Source: Panulirus ornatus
Lineage: Eukaryota > Arthropoda > Malacostraca > Decapoda > Palinuridae
Assembly: GCF_036320965.1 (NCBI RefSeq)
Contig: NC_092287.1
Span: 3,015,297 to 3,079,296 of the forward strand
Length of the DNA stretch: 64,000 bases
Direction: 5' to 3'
Below, piece by piece: positions 23,801 to 37,800 of the stretch. Below the pieces are notes generated by a model that saw only the letters and a list, made by a program, of their open reading frames with translations, made no database searches and was not told the origin of the DNA. The translations under genes and the position numbers were made by a program. Numbering within the stretch: position 1 is the stretch's first letter; each line of letters opens with the position of its first letter.

Positions 23801-26800
23801 CTTAAAGGTTGTAATCAGATCACTCCTCTCTCTTCTGTCTTCCAAGGTGGGCAAATTTAAAGCCTCTAATCTTTTTCCTTTTCCATAACTTTGCTTTCTT
23901 AATTCTGGTACTATACCAACATGGTTGCCATGTGTGTTAGTCTATGTGCAGGACAGTTGAGAAGGTTTTTAGTGTCTTCGAGTGAGGAATTTGATTAACT
24001 GCTGGGCTAAAGATGGACATACCTGAAAGCACAGTATTCTCAGCAGTGTTTTGTAGATGAGATTCTTGGGCCTTGACTGAAAAAGAATGGTGGAGGATGG
24101 ACTTGTTGGTAGTGAAATGCTTGTGGATGATACATGGTGTGAGGCAGATTGTGTAAGGAATGTCAGTGTATATACTCCATTGCACATGTATCCCCTCAGA
24201 GCACTTGATATGCAGCAACCATTTGGACACAAAAACTGAAAGAAGTCGCATAAAACGTCATGATCCAAGCAAAGGCACCCAACAAACAGTGGTATGAAAA
24301 CACAACCCCATCCTTGGACAGGTCAACTCTGTCATTCCAAAGAATTCCCCATTCACACAAAGCACCTCTGAACTTAACTACAGTGGTATCAATATCAAAC
24401 ACGCTCAGCCTGCTGAGAGCAAAACATACACCCCTCATCTAAGAAACCAAATTTACTGCAGATCCATCTTCCTTTCTTTCTATATCTACAGAAATTTAAT
24501 CCTTTTGTTGCGTAGTTGGTTTTTACCTCCCTTTCCAGTATACAGGAGGGACATTATAACAGCCTTTTTTTTTCCCAGTTTATGGATGTGTGCATTTTTC
24601 TTCAAAGAGCAAACATGATATGCATTCCCTAATCAAAGGCCTTCTTGGATGAAAGGAAAATATGAGAGTAAAAGAACGTAGATATTGATCATGTCTCTGC
24701 AGGTTTTTGTAGACCTGGTTCCTTAGGTAAAGAGGTAGAAACAGGTAAAGGGGAAAAATTTTACACCTTAGCTATTTTGTGGAAGAGGTGGGATCATAAG
24801 AGCAGTAACATCATGGCATATAGAAAGAGATGGATTAAGAAAGGTGATGCCAGGAGAATTAATGAAATGGAAGACTTGGAGGAAAAACCACCCCAGATGT
24901 GTGTGTGCTCCTCCATCCAAGATGTGAAACATCATCTTACAAGAAAATGATTACATCGCCCTTAAAACATCTCCAGCTTTTGGGAAGCTTACTCTATTGT
25001 GTTGATTATTTGGACTTTCTATATACCATGTTTGTTATTGAAGTGCTGAAATGTGGTGTATTGAAATTGAATTAGGGAAACTAGTGCCTTGTGAAATGAG
25101 ATATAAGGAGGAAATGTATTTTAACAATATTAGATTTAACAAGGTTTCATATCAGTTATGAAGTTTTGCACAGTTCTGAATTGAGAAAGGACTTGTGTTC
25201 TGTATGAGAAATAGAATGCGTAGTAGATGTAGAGGGAACGTGAGTTATGTGTAAAGTGGGATCATCAGCGTAATAGTGCATAAGGTCAAAAATTGAAGAA
25301 AAAGTAAAAGGGAGAAGAAAAAGAGTAGGTGATGGGACAAAACCCTGAGGAATGCCATTGTTGATGAGATAAGAGGGGAAAGTTACTCTATTATTGATTA
25401 CTGAAAAGCTATTATTAAGTACTGCAAAGGCATGGCCAGAGAGGAAGCACTGCATTAGGAAATAAAGTGAAGCAGAGAATCCGGAGGTAGGAAGACTAGA
25501 AAGCAAAGACTTATGCCACACCCTATCAAATGCTTTGAAAAGGTAGACCACCTTAAAAGTTTCACTAAAATCCCTGGTAGAGGAGGATTAGAGGTGTAAT
25601 ATTGGAGAGAAAATCATGAGTTGACCAAGCACTGCAAAATCTTTGTTGATCTGAAAGAAGGTAATGGGAATGTGATTAATTTATAACGTGAGAGTTAAAT
25701 ACAGTTTCAGAGACTTTGCAGATATCAGAAGAGAGAGAAATGGGCTGATAGAGGGGTCAGAGCATTCTTATCTCTTGGGCTAGGCTGCCTCACATCATAC
25801 TTTCAAGAGATAGAAAGAATAGATTTTTATACAGGCAAAATAGGTGAGTAAGGATCAGAGAACTTGGAAGACCTAGTGAGAGGAAAATACAGGAGATGGG
25901 ATAGGATTAGAGGGAGAAGATTAGGGTGAAGGATTAACTAGTTGAATTAGAGGAAAAGAATGTACCAAAAAGATCTGCTTTATCAGTTGGAGAGTTTTCT
26001 AAAGATTTATCTGATGAAGGGTAAGAAAAAATCATTTGGAGTCTTATCAGCACACTTTGATAATAATGTGTGCTTGATTTTTACAAAGAACAGCTTTATG
26101 GTGATTTCAAGGAGAAAATAAAGTGGAGTGAGATTCATTTGAAGGGAAGAATTTTATGACTTGGTGCTCTCTTCATGATGCTGAAGCCATCAGAACAGGA
26201 GTGGTCAAATCATGATTAGGGGAAGAAAGATTTAGCAGATGATGGAGTGTAGGACTCCATCTCAGCCAGCGTAACCTCGGCACATTGGAGGTATCATAGA
26301 CCAGTGTAGCTGTACTTGTTTTAGAGAAAGTCAGTAGAAAAGCTCTGCAGGGATGACTGCTAAGTTCTTTCAAGCCAGAGTTAACATTTTGAGGGTTGGG
26401 ACATATGGTGGGAATGCCCGAGTAGAATTTATGGAAATAAGAGTGTGGGCAGAGGACCCAATGGGGGCAGAAACATTGTACTTTAGTGGAATGGCTCAGA
26501 AGTAAAATAAAAAAAATAGTTGGAAGAGATATCATGATGGTTGGGAACTTGTGTTGGATATTAGTTTATCTGTTCTACGTCATAAAGAAAGGAAAAAGAA
26601 AAGGCCTCAGTTCTGCTGAGATTGTTCCTAGTATAGTCTGACTAATCCTCCATATAGAAGATTTGAAGTATTTGGGTGTGAAGAGAGCAGTACTTTGGGG
26701 CAGATCAAATAGTTGTATGTAGTTGAGGAATGGTGTGGGAGAAATACATGAAACATTAAAGCACAGTTTTAGAGGATGGAGATGCTTTAAGCCAAATGAC

Positions 26801-29800
26801 ATTTAAAGTTAAGAAACTCATGTTTTACGAGGCAGGCAGTGGGAGTTTTTCTTTTACAGGACGCACAACCACCACCCTTGGAGTGGAAATTATCTTATGG
26901 GTTAAAGTCAGAGATCTCTTAGTGTAGAGGGAAGTAATATAAGATATATAAAGTATAAAAAAAGCTATTTTATGTATATGTAGACAATCATTCCTCATGG
27001 AGGAAAAGCATAGTTGAATAGACTGGCCAATTTTAAGTACAGGTACACAGAAAAATTCAGAAAAATTGTATATGACTAGCAAGTAGGTAGCTCCAGTGAC
27101 TTGTCCTCTTTTTGACTTTCCATCCATGGTCAGCTAGTAGAACCTACAAGGCACTCAGAATTCAACATTTTATGGAAGACTAGATTTGTAGATTGATACC
27201 AATAGCACCTTGATAAGTAAGTGTTTTGATGCCAATAGCACTCTTGATAGGTAAGTGTCATTTGACGCTCATATCACTGAAAGGGTTAATACATAAGATG
27301 TTTAAATGTGTATGTGCCATGTAACACTGCTTGAATGTGATTACTATCAAGACTTATGCTCTAGATTGCATTGGTCTATTGGGTACTAAAGATTTCATGG
27401 TAGTTTCAGCTACAGAGATGACTCTATTATGTAAACTGGGAGTGGCCTAACAGTATATTGGCTTAGGTTAAGATGATATGACATTCTCATTGTTGTATTG
27501 TGAGTTTTAAGTGCAATAGAAAATTATTTGCTGTTGATTCACCTCATATAGAAGGGAATAGAGTTAAAAGAGAGGAAAATGGGTGGATACATACATTTAT
27601 GCTCCAGAATTTGTCATTGTCATGAATTACATCTTTTGTATATTGATATACAAATGGGACTTAAGCTCAGATCCTTGCTGTCATTCACCTTGTCAGTATT
27701 AATGAAAGACTGTTGTTGTTATTGATATTAGCTAGTTGAAATTATATAATTGTGAGTATTTAAAAAAGATTAATACAATTAGATCTAATGAATGTATTTT
27801 TTTTTTTTTTCGCTGTCTCCCGCGTTTGTGAGGTAGCGCAAGGAAACAGACGAAAGAAATAGCCCAACCCACCCCCATACACATGTATATACATACGTCC
27901 ACACACGCAAATATACATACCTACACAGCTTTCCATGGTTTACCCCAGACGCTTCACATGCCCTGATTCAATCCACTGATAGCACGTCAACCCCGGTATA
28001 CCACATCGATCCAGTTCACTCTATTCCTTGCCCTCCTTTCACCCTCCTGCATGTTCAGGCCCCGATCACACAAAATCTTTTTCACTCCATCTTTCCACCT
28101 CCAATTTGGTCTCCCACTTCTCCTTGTTCCCTCCACCTCCGACACATATATCCTCTTGGTCAATCTTTCCTCACTCATTCTCTCCATGTGCCCAAACCAT
28201 TTCAAAACACCCTCTTCTGCTCTCTCAACCACGCTCTTTTTATTTCCACACATCTCTCTTACCCTCACGTTACTTACTCGATCAAACCACCTCACACCAC
28301 ACATTGTCCTCAAACATCTCATTTCCAGCACATCCATCCTCCTGCGCACAACTCTATCCATAGCCCACGCCTCACAACCATACAACATTGTTGGAACCAC
28401 TATTCCTTCAAACATACCCATTTTTGCTTTCTGAGATAATGTTCTCGACTTCCACACATTCTTCAAGGCTCCCAGGATTTTCGCCCCCTCCCCCACCCTA
28501 TGATCCACTTCCTCTTCCATGGTTCCATCCGCTGCCAGATCCACTCCCAGATATCTAAAACACTTTACTTCCTCCAGTTTTTCTCCATTCAAACTTACCT
28601 CCCAATTGACTTGACCCTCAACCCTACTGTACCTAATAACCGTGCTCTTATTCACATTTACTCGTAACTTTCTTCTTTCACACACTTTACCAAACTCAGT
28701 CACCAGCTTCTGCAGTTTCTCACATGAATCAGCCACCGGCGCTGAATGTATTTATTATATTTTGTTGCTGTCTTGTGCGTTAGCGAGCTAGCACAAGGAA
28801 ACAGACGAAAGAAATGGCCCAACCCACCCACATACACATGTATATACATGCATGCCCACACATGCACATATACATATATACACATGTACATATTCATACT
28901 TGCTGCCTTTATCCATTTCCGTCGCCACCCCACCACACATGAAATGGCACCCCGTGCGTGTATGCGTGAGGTAGCACTAGGAAAAGACATCAAAGGCCAC
29001 ATTCGTTTACACTCAGTCTCTCGCTGTCATGTGTAATACACCGAAACCACAGCTCCCTTTCCACATCCAGGCCATAAAACTTTCCATGGTTTACCCCAGA
29101 CGCTTTACATGCCCTGGTTCAATACATTGATAGCATGTTGACCCTGGTATACCACATGGTTCCAATTCATTCTGTTCCTTGCATGCTTTTCACCCTCCTG
29201 CATGTTTTGGCCCCAATCGCTCAAAATCTTTTCCACTCCATCCTTCTGCCTCCAATTTGATCTTCCACTTATTTTTCCCTCCACCTCTGACACATATATC
29301 CTCTTTGTCAGCCTCTCCTCACTCATTCTCTCCATGTGACCCAACCATTTCATTACACCCTCTTCTACTCTCTCAACCATACTCTTTTTATTACCATACA
29401 CCTCTCTTATCCTTTCATTACTTACTCGATCAAATCACCTCATACCACATATTGTCCTCAAACATCTCATTTCCAACACATCCACCCTCCTCCGCACAGC
29501 CCTATCTATAGCCCGCGCATCACAACCATATAGCATTGTTGGAACCGCTATTCCTTCAAACATACCCATTTTTTCTCTCAGATAACGTTCTTGCCTCCAC
29601 ACATTTTTTCAACGCTCCCTGAACTTTTGCCCCCTCCCTCCCCCACCCTGTGATTCGCTTCCGCTTCCATGGTTCCATCCGATGCTGAACACTTCACTTC
29701 CTCCAGTTTTTCTCCATTCAAACTTTCCTCCCAATTGGCTTGTCCCTACTTGTCCACCCTACTGAACCTAATATTATTAACTTGCTCTTATTCACATTAG

Positions 29801-31826
29801 ATTTTAATTGAAGACATTTCGCTCATGCAGTGACAGTGCTATGCAATCTTAATCTTATCTAATTTCCAAATCTCTTTGAATAACTAAATTATTTTTGCTC
29901 ATTCTTCTCTGTTATCAGTTATAGTGCCATTATTGATAATTGTGAAATGGTTACTGTTAAAGTGCATGTATCAGTGACTCTTGGGTTATTAGATTGATAT
30001 ATACACTTTTATATAGTCTGTTCATTTGCTTGGTATCGTATCAAAATTTTTTTACTCTGTGATTGAGTAACTATAATCAAAGGAAAGAAAAAAGTAATTA
30101 AGCAGAAAATTGATGATTTAATCTAACATAATGATGTTCTAAACAAGATTACGTACTAATGTTCAATACAAACTTGTTAGCTGACCACATTATTGTAGTC
30201 TAAGATGCGGCTTCAGTTACTTTGGTTGTGTGTTTCAGTACTTTTTTTAAGGCCATGCTTTTGGAAATATAGTTCTGATAATCCCCCACCAACCCCTGTA
30301 CCCTTTATGATAATGTTTGTTTTACTGGTTGATTTAGAAATCAGTCTTGTCGTTGCTGTATTAATTTCTGTTTCAGAATAAGTTATACGCAGAATTTTTG
30401 GTGATTTTTGTACAAGTGACACAATGTATCCCCCACTTGATACACAACTTTCATTGCTTACCTCATAGCCTCAGAGGCTGGAATGCATATGCTTACCAAA
30501 AGAGGAATATATTAATCTAAACTTTTTTTGGATGGTATTTAGAATTCTCCAGTCAAGCATCTTTCATGGAAGCCTACAAATAGCTTAAAGATGAGTGAGA
30601 ACCAGATGTTATGTACCTTAGCTATATATCTTTACAAGACACTATTAAGAAATTTAGGTGCTTCATTTTTTTTGTCAAAGTTAAAGTGTATACCGTTTAA
30701 AAAGTCTTTGAGTTGCAATCAAGTAGTAGTTTTTTCATATTGGTTTCATAAGTTTACTGGAGTGGACTTTCCCACTACCTGATCCCTCATCTTGACTGCA
30801 TCACTCAAACATTGCTCCAAATTACAGGCAGCAGTCTTGGAAAGGCAGGGGCGGGCTAATTGTACCATATTCCCCAACTGATCCTGAATTTCCATTGATG
30901 TATCAGAGGGCAAGAAAATTATTTAGATCCATATTCTCCAAAGATCCTCAGTCAGGTAGGAGATTAAGTAGTATTTCATAATCATTCAAAATTGATAACT
31001 ATACCTTTGGTCTCAGCTATGTTACTTACATTTAAAGACCTGTTAAGTCCCCTTTTGATATGATAAGATATTGAGAAAATTTGTTGGAGAATATAGAAAT
31101 TGGTCAGTTTTTGTAAGATTCAGATTTACAAAAGTTATTTTGATTAATTTACAGCTTGCATTTTCATGGCAGATCATGGTCAGTCAGTTAAAAGGAAAAA
31201 AATCACATAATAGTGAAATATAAGCAGGAAGAGCTGTTTCTGTTGAATATATCCTTAGAAGTTTGTTCTGTCACAGAAGATTAATTCTTGGAGAAGTATT
31301 TATCATAGTTCTCCAGTTGATAAGGCAGTTTCTAAAACTCAGAAAAAACTATATGATCAAAATGCATGCCTTTTATCCTTTGTGTTTGACCGATGGTTGA
31401 GGTATCTTATTTTGTTACATTATATAGAAGTGTCATTATTGATGGTGTATTTAGGGTTGTTACATAGCAGACTAATTACTGCATTTTCCAAAACTTTGTG
31501 TAGGGACACAAGTCAGAGAATTGGTAATGGTTCTTCTTGTGTAGGGATGAAAGTCAGAGAATTAGCTAAGGTCTTCCTCTTAGTCTAATCCACTGCTGTT
31601 TGCATTGAATTTTGATGTAGATGATTCACTCTTTTTAGAATGCTAATTCATTTACGTGCCAAAAAGTGTGCATTTTACTTCATTTTATAACTGATTGTAT
31701 TGTGAAATTATTACTCTAATTCTAGCACAGAAAATGTACTACCTGTAAACTGTTGAAATATAATTCAGGCTGTTTTACAGTATCTTTTTTACACTTGTAA
31801 CATTAATATTGTCAAGATATGGTAGG

Positions 31827-31858
<32 letters not shown>

Positions 31859-34800
31859 TTTTTTCATACTATTAGCCATTTCCCGCGATAGCGAGGTAGC
31901 GTTAAGAACAGAGGACTGGGCCTTTGAGGGAATATCTTCTCCTGGCCCCCTTCTCTGTTCCTTCTTTTGGAAAATTAAAAAAAAAAAAAAAAAACGAGAG
32001 GGGAGGATTTCCATCCCCCCGCTCCCTTCCCTTTTAGTCGCCTTCTATGACACGCAGGCAATACGTGGGAAGTATTCTTTCTCCCCTATCCCCAGGGAGA
32101 AAAACTAGAGGAAGTAAAGTGTTTTAGATATCTGGGAGTGGATCTGGCAGCGGATGTAACCATGGAAGCGGAAGTGAATCATAGGGTGGGGGAGGGGGCG
32201 AAAATCCTGGGAGCCTTGAAGAATGTGTGGAAGTCGAGAACATTATCTCGGAAAGCAAAAATGGGTATGTTTGAAGGAATAGTGGTTCCAACAATGTTGT
32301 ATGGTTGCGAAGCTTGGGCTATGGATAGAGTTGTGCGCAGGAGGATGGATGTGCTGGAAATGAGATGTTTGAGGACAATGTGTTGTGTGAGGTGGTTTGA
32401 TCGAGTAAGTAACGTGAGGGTAAGAGAGATGTGTGGAAATAAAAAGAGCGTGGTTGAGAGAGCAGAAGAGGGTGTTTTGAAATGGTTTGGGCACATGGAG
32501 AGAATGAGTGAGGAAAGATTGACCAAGAGGATATATGTGTCAGAGGTGGAGGGAACGAGGAGAAGTGGGAGACCAAATTGGAGGTGGAAAGATGGAGTGA
32601 AAAAGATTTTGTGTGATCGGGGCCTGAACATGCAGGAGGGTGAAAGGAGGGCAAGGAATAGAGTGAATTGGATCGATGTGGTATACCGGGGTTGACGTGC
32701 TGTCAGTGGATTGAATCAGGGCATGTGAAGCGTCTGGGGTAAACCATGGAAAGTTGTGTGGGGCCTGGATGTGGAAAGGGAGCTGTGGTTTCGGGCATTA
32801 TTGCATGACAGCTAGAGACTGAGTGTGAACGAATGGGGCCTTTGTTGTCTTTTCCTAGTGCTACCTCGCACACATGAGGGGGGAGGGGGATGGTATTCCA
32901 TGTGTGGCGAGGTGGCGATAGGAATGAATAAAGGCAGACAGTGTGAATTGTGTGCATGGGTATATATGTATGTGTCTGTGTGTGTATATATATGTGTACG
33001 TTGAGATGTATAGGTATGTATATTTGCGTGTGTGGACGTGTATGTATATACATTGTGTATGGAGGTGGGTTGGGCCATTTCTTTCGTCTGTTTCCTTGCG
33101 CTACCTCGCAAACACGGGGAACAGCGACAAAGCAAAATAAATATTATAAGTAATATTTTATTTATGATACTTTGTCGTTGTCTCCCGCGTTAGCGAGGTA
33201 GCACAAAGAAACAGACGAAAGAATGGCCCAATCCACCCACATACACATTTATATACATACATGTCCACGCATGCACATATACATACCTATACATCTCAAC
33301 TTACACATATATATATACACATATACACATATCCTCCCCTCTCTCTTTTTTTATTTCTCCAAAAGAAGGAACAGAGAAGGGGGCCAGATGAGGATATTCC
33401 CTCAAAGGCCCAGTCCTCTGTTCTTAGCGCTACCTTGCAAACGCGGGAAATGGTGAATAGTATGAAAGAAAGAAAAAACATAATTCATACTATCTGCCCT
33501 TATTCATTCCCGTCGCCACCCCGGCACGTGTGCGAGGTAGCGCTAGGAAAAGACAACAAAGGCCACATTCATTCACACACAGTCTCTAGCTGTCATGTAT
33601 AATGCACCGAAACCACAGCCCCCTTTCCACATCCAGGCCCCACAAAATTTTCCATGGTTTACCCCAGACGCTTCAGATACCGTGGTTCAATCCATTGACA
33701 GCACATCAACCCCGGTATACCACATCGTTCCAATTCACTCTATTTCTTGCTCGCCTTTCACCCTCCTGCATGTGAAAGGCGAAACAGCAGTTATATATGA
33801 TATAGAAAATATGTATATATATATATCAGTGGATTGAACTGGGGCATGTGAAGCATCTGGGGTAAACCATGGAAAATTTTGTGGAGACTGGATGTGGAAA
33901 GGGAGCTGTAGTTTCGGTGCATTACACATGACAGCTAGAGACTGAGTGTGAATGAATGTGACTTTTTTTTTTTTTTTTTTTAGTGCTATCTCTCACATGC
34001 ATGGGGGGGGGGGGTACTATTTCATATGTGGTGGGAGACCGATTAAGTATAATGAAAAATGAATAAATAGAATATGATATATATATCATGGTATGTGAAA
34101 TGTTCAGAGTAACCATGGAAAGGTCTGTGGGGCCCAGATGTGGATAGGGAGCTGTGGTTTCAGTGCATTACACACGACAGCCAAGACTAAGTGTGAACAA
34201 ATGTGGCCTTCTTTGCTTGGTGGTACCTCGCTAAAGCAGGGGGTGGCGATGCTGTTTCTTTGGGGTTGGGGTAGTGCCAGAATGGATGAAGGCAATTAAG
34301 TAATATGTACATGTGTATATATGTATATGTTTGTGTGTGTATGTGTTTATATGTATGTATGTGGGCATTTATGTATATGTATGTGTATATGAGTGGTTGG
34401 GCTATTCTTCGTCAGTTTCCTGGTGCTACATTACTGACATGGGAAATGGCGACCAAGTATGATAAATGAATGAATATATGTAACTGCTTTTCCACTTTAG
34501 TGAAATAGCTTCTGGAAGAAATGAACAGTGGCCTCATTTGTACTGTAACCCTACCATTCACAGCCAAGCCTTACATGGCCTGGTTTGGTTCATTAACAGT
34601 ATGCTTCCTGTCCCCATATGCGACGCCGTTCAAGTTTACTCTTTATCTTGCATTCCTCCATCCATCTACTTGGTTTCTTGTCCTTGTTCCTTCCACTGCT
34701 GATGCAGAAACGCTCTTGGTCAGTCTGTGTTGATCCTTTACATATGTCAGACATGCAGTTATCATACCTCAACCTCCAGTTAATCACCTTTACTCTGTAT

Positions 34801-37800
34801 TTCCATGTCTTCATTTAGCATATATTGTCACTACAAAGATCACCTCTTTCTGTACACCTACAACAGAATCCATACTAATCAAGTATTATATTTCACAACT
34901 TATTTTCAAGTCTAGAAATGCATATTTTCACTCGCATTTAGTATGTCCAGTTCTTTATTAATCCACCTTGCTCTTTCTTCCAGTCACATTCACTTATTTT
35001 TCAGTTTTTCTTAGTTGCTATGTGTTAATTAATTATCCTTGTTACTGTAAATGTTTACTTCCTAGATGATTATGGACTATTAAGCCTCTGTAATTTTTTG
35101 ATTACAGAATTTCAGAGAACCCTTTAAGGATGCTAGCAGAACCCAAGCTGAAAATGTGGTTTATACAAATGACAAATGCATGGCTATAGCATCCACCCCA
35201 AGATTCCTTTGGCTAAAGGTGTTCTTACCAGAGTCTTACTCATGATACAAGAAAATGGATGCTCTAACAAGCCTCCTTTTCACATCACCTCTTCCTTTAT
35301 TAACCAACCCCAGGGGAGGATGAACTACAGGGTTGAATTTGGACTAACTGCCAAAACCAGGATTCGAACCTGTGCATTTGGCTGGGTGGCCCATTAATGT
35401 GTCGTATGCTACACCTCAGACTTATTTTGATATTGATTTTATGGCTTATGTCCATCACTTGCCTTTATCTTTGTTCCTTTGTGCATGGAGGCAAATGAAA
35501 TGTATGCAGTTCTTCTGTGTATGGAGGCAAATGAAATACAATGCAGAGTCTCTTCACTCTCATTTGAAACATATATCAATTTTGCTAGAATGTACGTAAA
35601 TATTTTCTGAACATAAACATATGATAGCTTTGGAAATAATTGCATTGGCAACCTTTTACCCCAGTTTGGGGGTCTCATCTCATTTGCTTACATTATGAGG
35701 TAAAATTGTAAGCTAACTTTACACAGCACCTCAGCTTGATGGTGTGGATCTGGAGCAGAACAATCACAGGTTTCAGAGTAAGATCTGAATTTGGTCTGGT
35801 GTTGTCAGTCAGCTCAGGCTTTCTCTCTTAAGTTTGTTAGCAAATGGTCACCATGGGAGATGACAGTCACTTAATTTTGGTGTTTTATGTTCTGTGTGAC
35901 AGTCATCCAGCTGCCAGTTTTGACAATTTAAAATGGCAATCTCCATGGCACTCCTGTGTCAAAGTTCAGAAGTTACCTGAGATTTTGTTAACTAATTGCT
36001 TAGTTCCTGAGTTTGTGTTCTAACAGTGAAAGACTGCCAACATGATAGATACACTAAGGAACTGTGAGTCATTATCCAACTGCAGAACTTTCTGTTGAGA
36101 ACAGCAAACTTATGTATATATAGTGATATTAATATTTTTTCTTTTTCAGAATTTAATCTTGGGTATGTGCAAGAGAATGGATTTAATTGGCCCTTGCTCT
36201 TCAGGGATAAATCACAGCTGGGCATCGTAATACCAAATTCAGATTTCTCAATCAATGACGTTCGTCTGTGTGTCGGTAAGCTTGAAAGAAAGACTAAATA
36301 AATGAAGAATTTTAGTCTGTATCGATTCTCAGTTTTTGCATTTAAAGGATGTGTGAATTGAAAGATTCTTTTCATCATTTGTACAGCCCCACACACTAAT
36401 GCATATGTGGGATGCCACAGTATTGTTTTAAACATTTTGCTGCAGGGTGATACAGCTGTGTTAGTCAACAGTGCATCTTATTTATAAGAAGGGATGCTGT
36501 TGCATTGTGAAAGTTTGATTCATTCTGCTGTTAAAGGACAGAGGAAGTGATAAATAACTAATAGGGGAGGTGATTGGGTTGAAAATGTAGAGGAATACTT
36601 ATGATGAATAGGGGAGTTAGAATGATTAAAAGAGGGTTATTGTGGAAAGTGGTTTTAGTTTGAAAATGATATTTGAAGTAAAGAGGACTTTATCATGAAA
36701 TTAGTTGATTTTGGAAAGAAAGCTTTTTATCCTGCTTGAGAGTATTTATTACATGCAGAGTTAGGGTTAAAGTTTCATATTTTGGTTTTGAGAAAGATTA
36801 AAAGGCGTAAACATTGTTATAAAGTAATACTCTCATCTCAGGGTCACGCAGGATGCTTGATGTGATGGATGTAAACACACAGAAGAATGTAGAAATGACA
36901 ATGAAAGACTGGCAGCGATACTTTGAGAGCAAAGACAAAGACAAGTTGCTTAATGTCATTTCTTTAGAATTTTCTCATACGAAGTTGGAGTCTTTGATTC
37001 AAGCACCAACTGTTGTAAGTATCAGTTTTTGTTAACTTTCTTTTTACCCATGTAGAAGGATGACAAATTTTTTCATTTTCATCCCAGGTTTGGCTGACTT
37101 GTACTGTTTAAGTCATTTACATAATTTACATTTTTTCCTGCCCCAGGAACCCCTTTTATGGAACTCAACTCCTGCAGTGCATAGGAATCTGGTCAGGACC
37201 ACTGGTCAAGAATTGCAGAAATGTTGTTTGTCTGAGTTGATTACATCAACCATCTCTGTAATGGTACAAACTCTTTCAACATATCCACAACATTCCCACA
37301 GTGTAACTACAGTAAAGAAGATAGTGGGTGCTTACATTTCAGATGCTCTGCAGTTACTGCACAGAAATATGTGCACAGGATCTGCACTTTATGATACTTG
37401 TTCCCAGCCAGTGGACATGACCTTCTAACTGAGTGCTGCAGGAGTCTCATCAGGATAGAAGGGGCTTTTGGGGTGGGAAGGTAATGAAAGTTGAGTACAG
37501 GACAGTTAGGGAGAAAGTGTTCAGTGTCTTCACAATGAAAATTACATCTTAAGCTTGATGGGTTTTGTTCTGTTTTGAAATTGTATTTGCATTATTGTAG
37601 AAATTGTTGTTACCCATAATACCCATGAGAAAGTGTCACTTGTACAAGCTTGGGAGTGTAATTTCTGTTGGGTTGGGATAGTAATTGTTCTGCATTTGTC
37701 AGCTCATTATTGTAATTTTTAGTTAACTATTTGTATTACAAGCGAAGGTAGTTTTTGAATTGTGAGACCATATCTTTGGAACTTTGAAGAATATGTACGG

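Larger units (their letters stand above)
22282..36149 (+). other. Kdm2 intron 2 (13.9 kb)
   Basis: Holds at least three LINE types and a dense RTE/SINE cluster at 27.8-34.7 kb, listed separately. In 22282-23460, 24020-25150, 26560-27785, 29820-31850 and 34750-35170 I see no gene or repeat I can name. Confidence 0.8.

Noticed and set aside
35370..35400. tRNA gene
   Set aside because: Only a B-box-like core is present; no acceptor stem or anticodon arm could be found.
37060..37428. 122-codon + strand frame in intron 4
   Set aside because: It overlaps a LINE relic read on the minus strand and has no KDM2 similarity. Exon 4 joins exon 5 cleanly without it.
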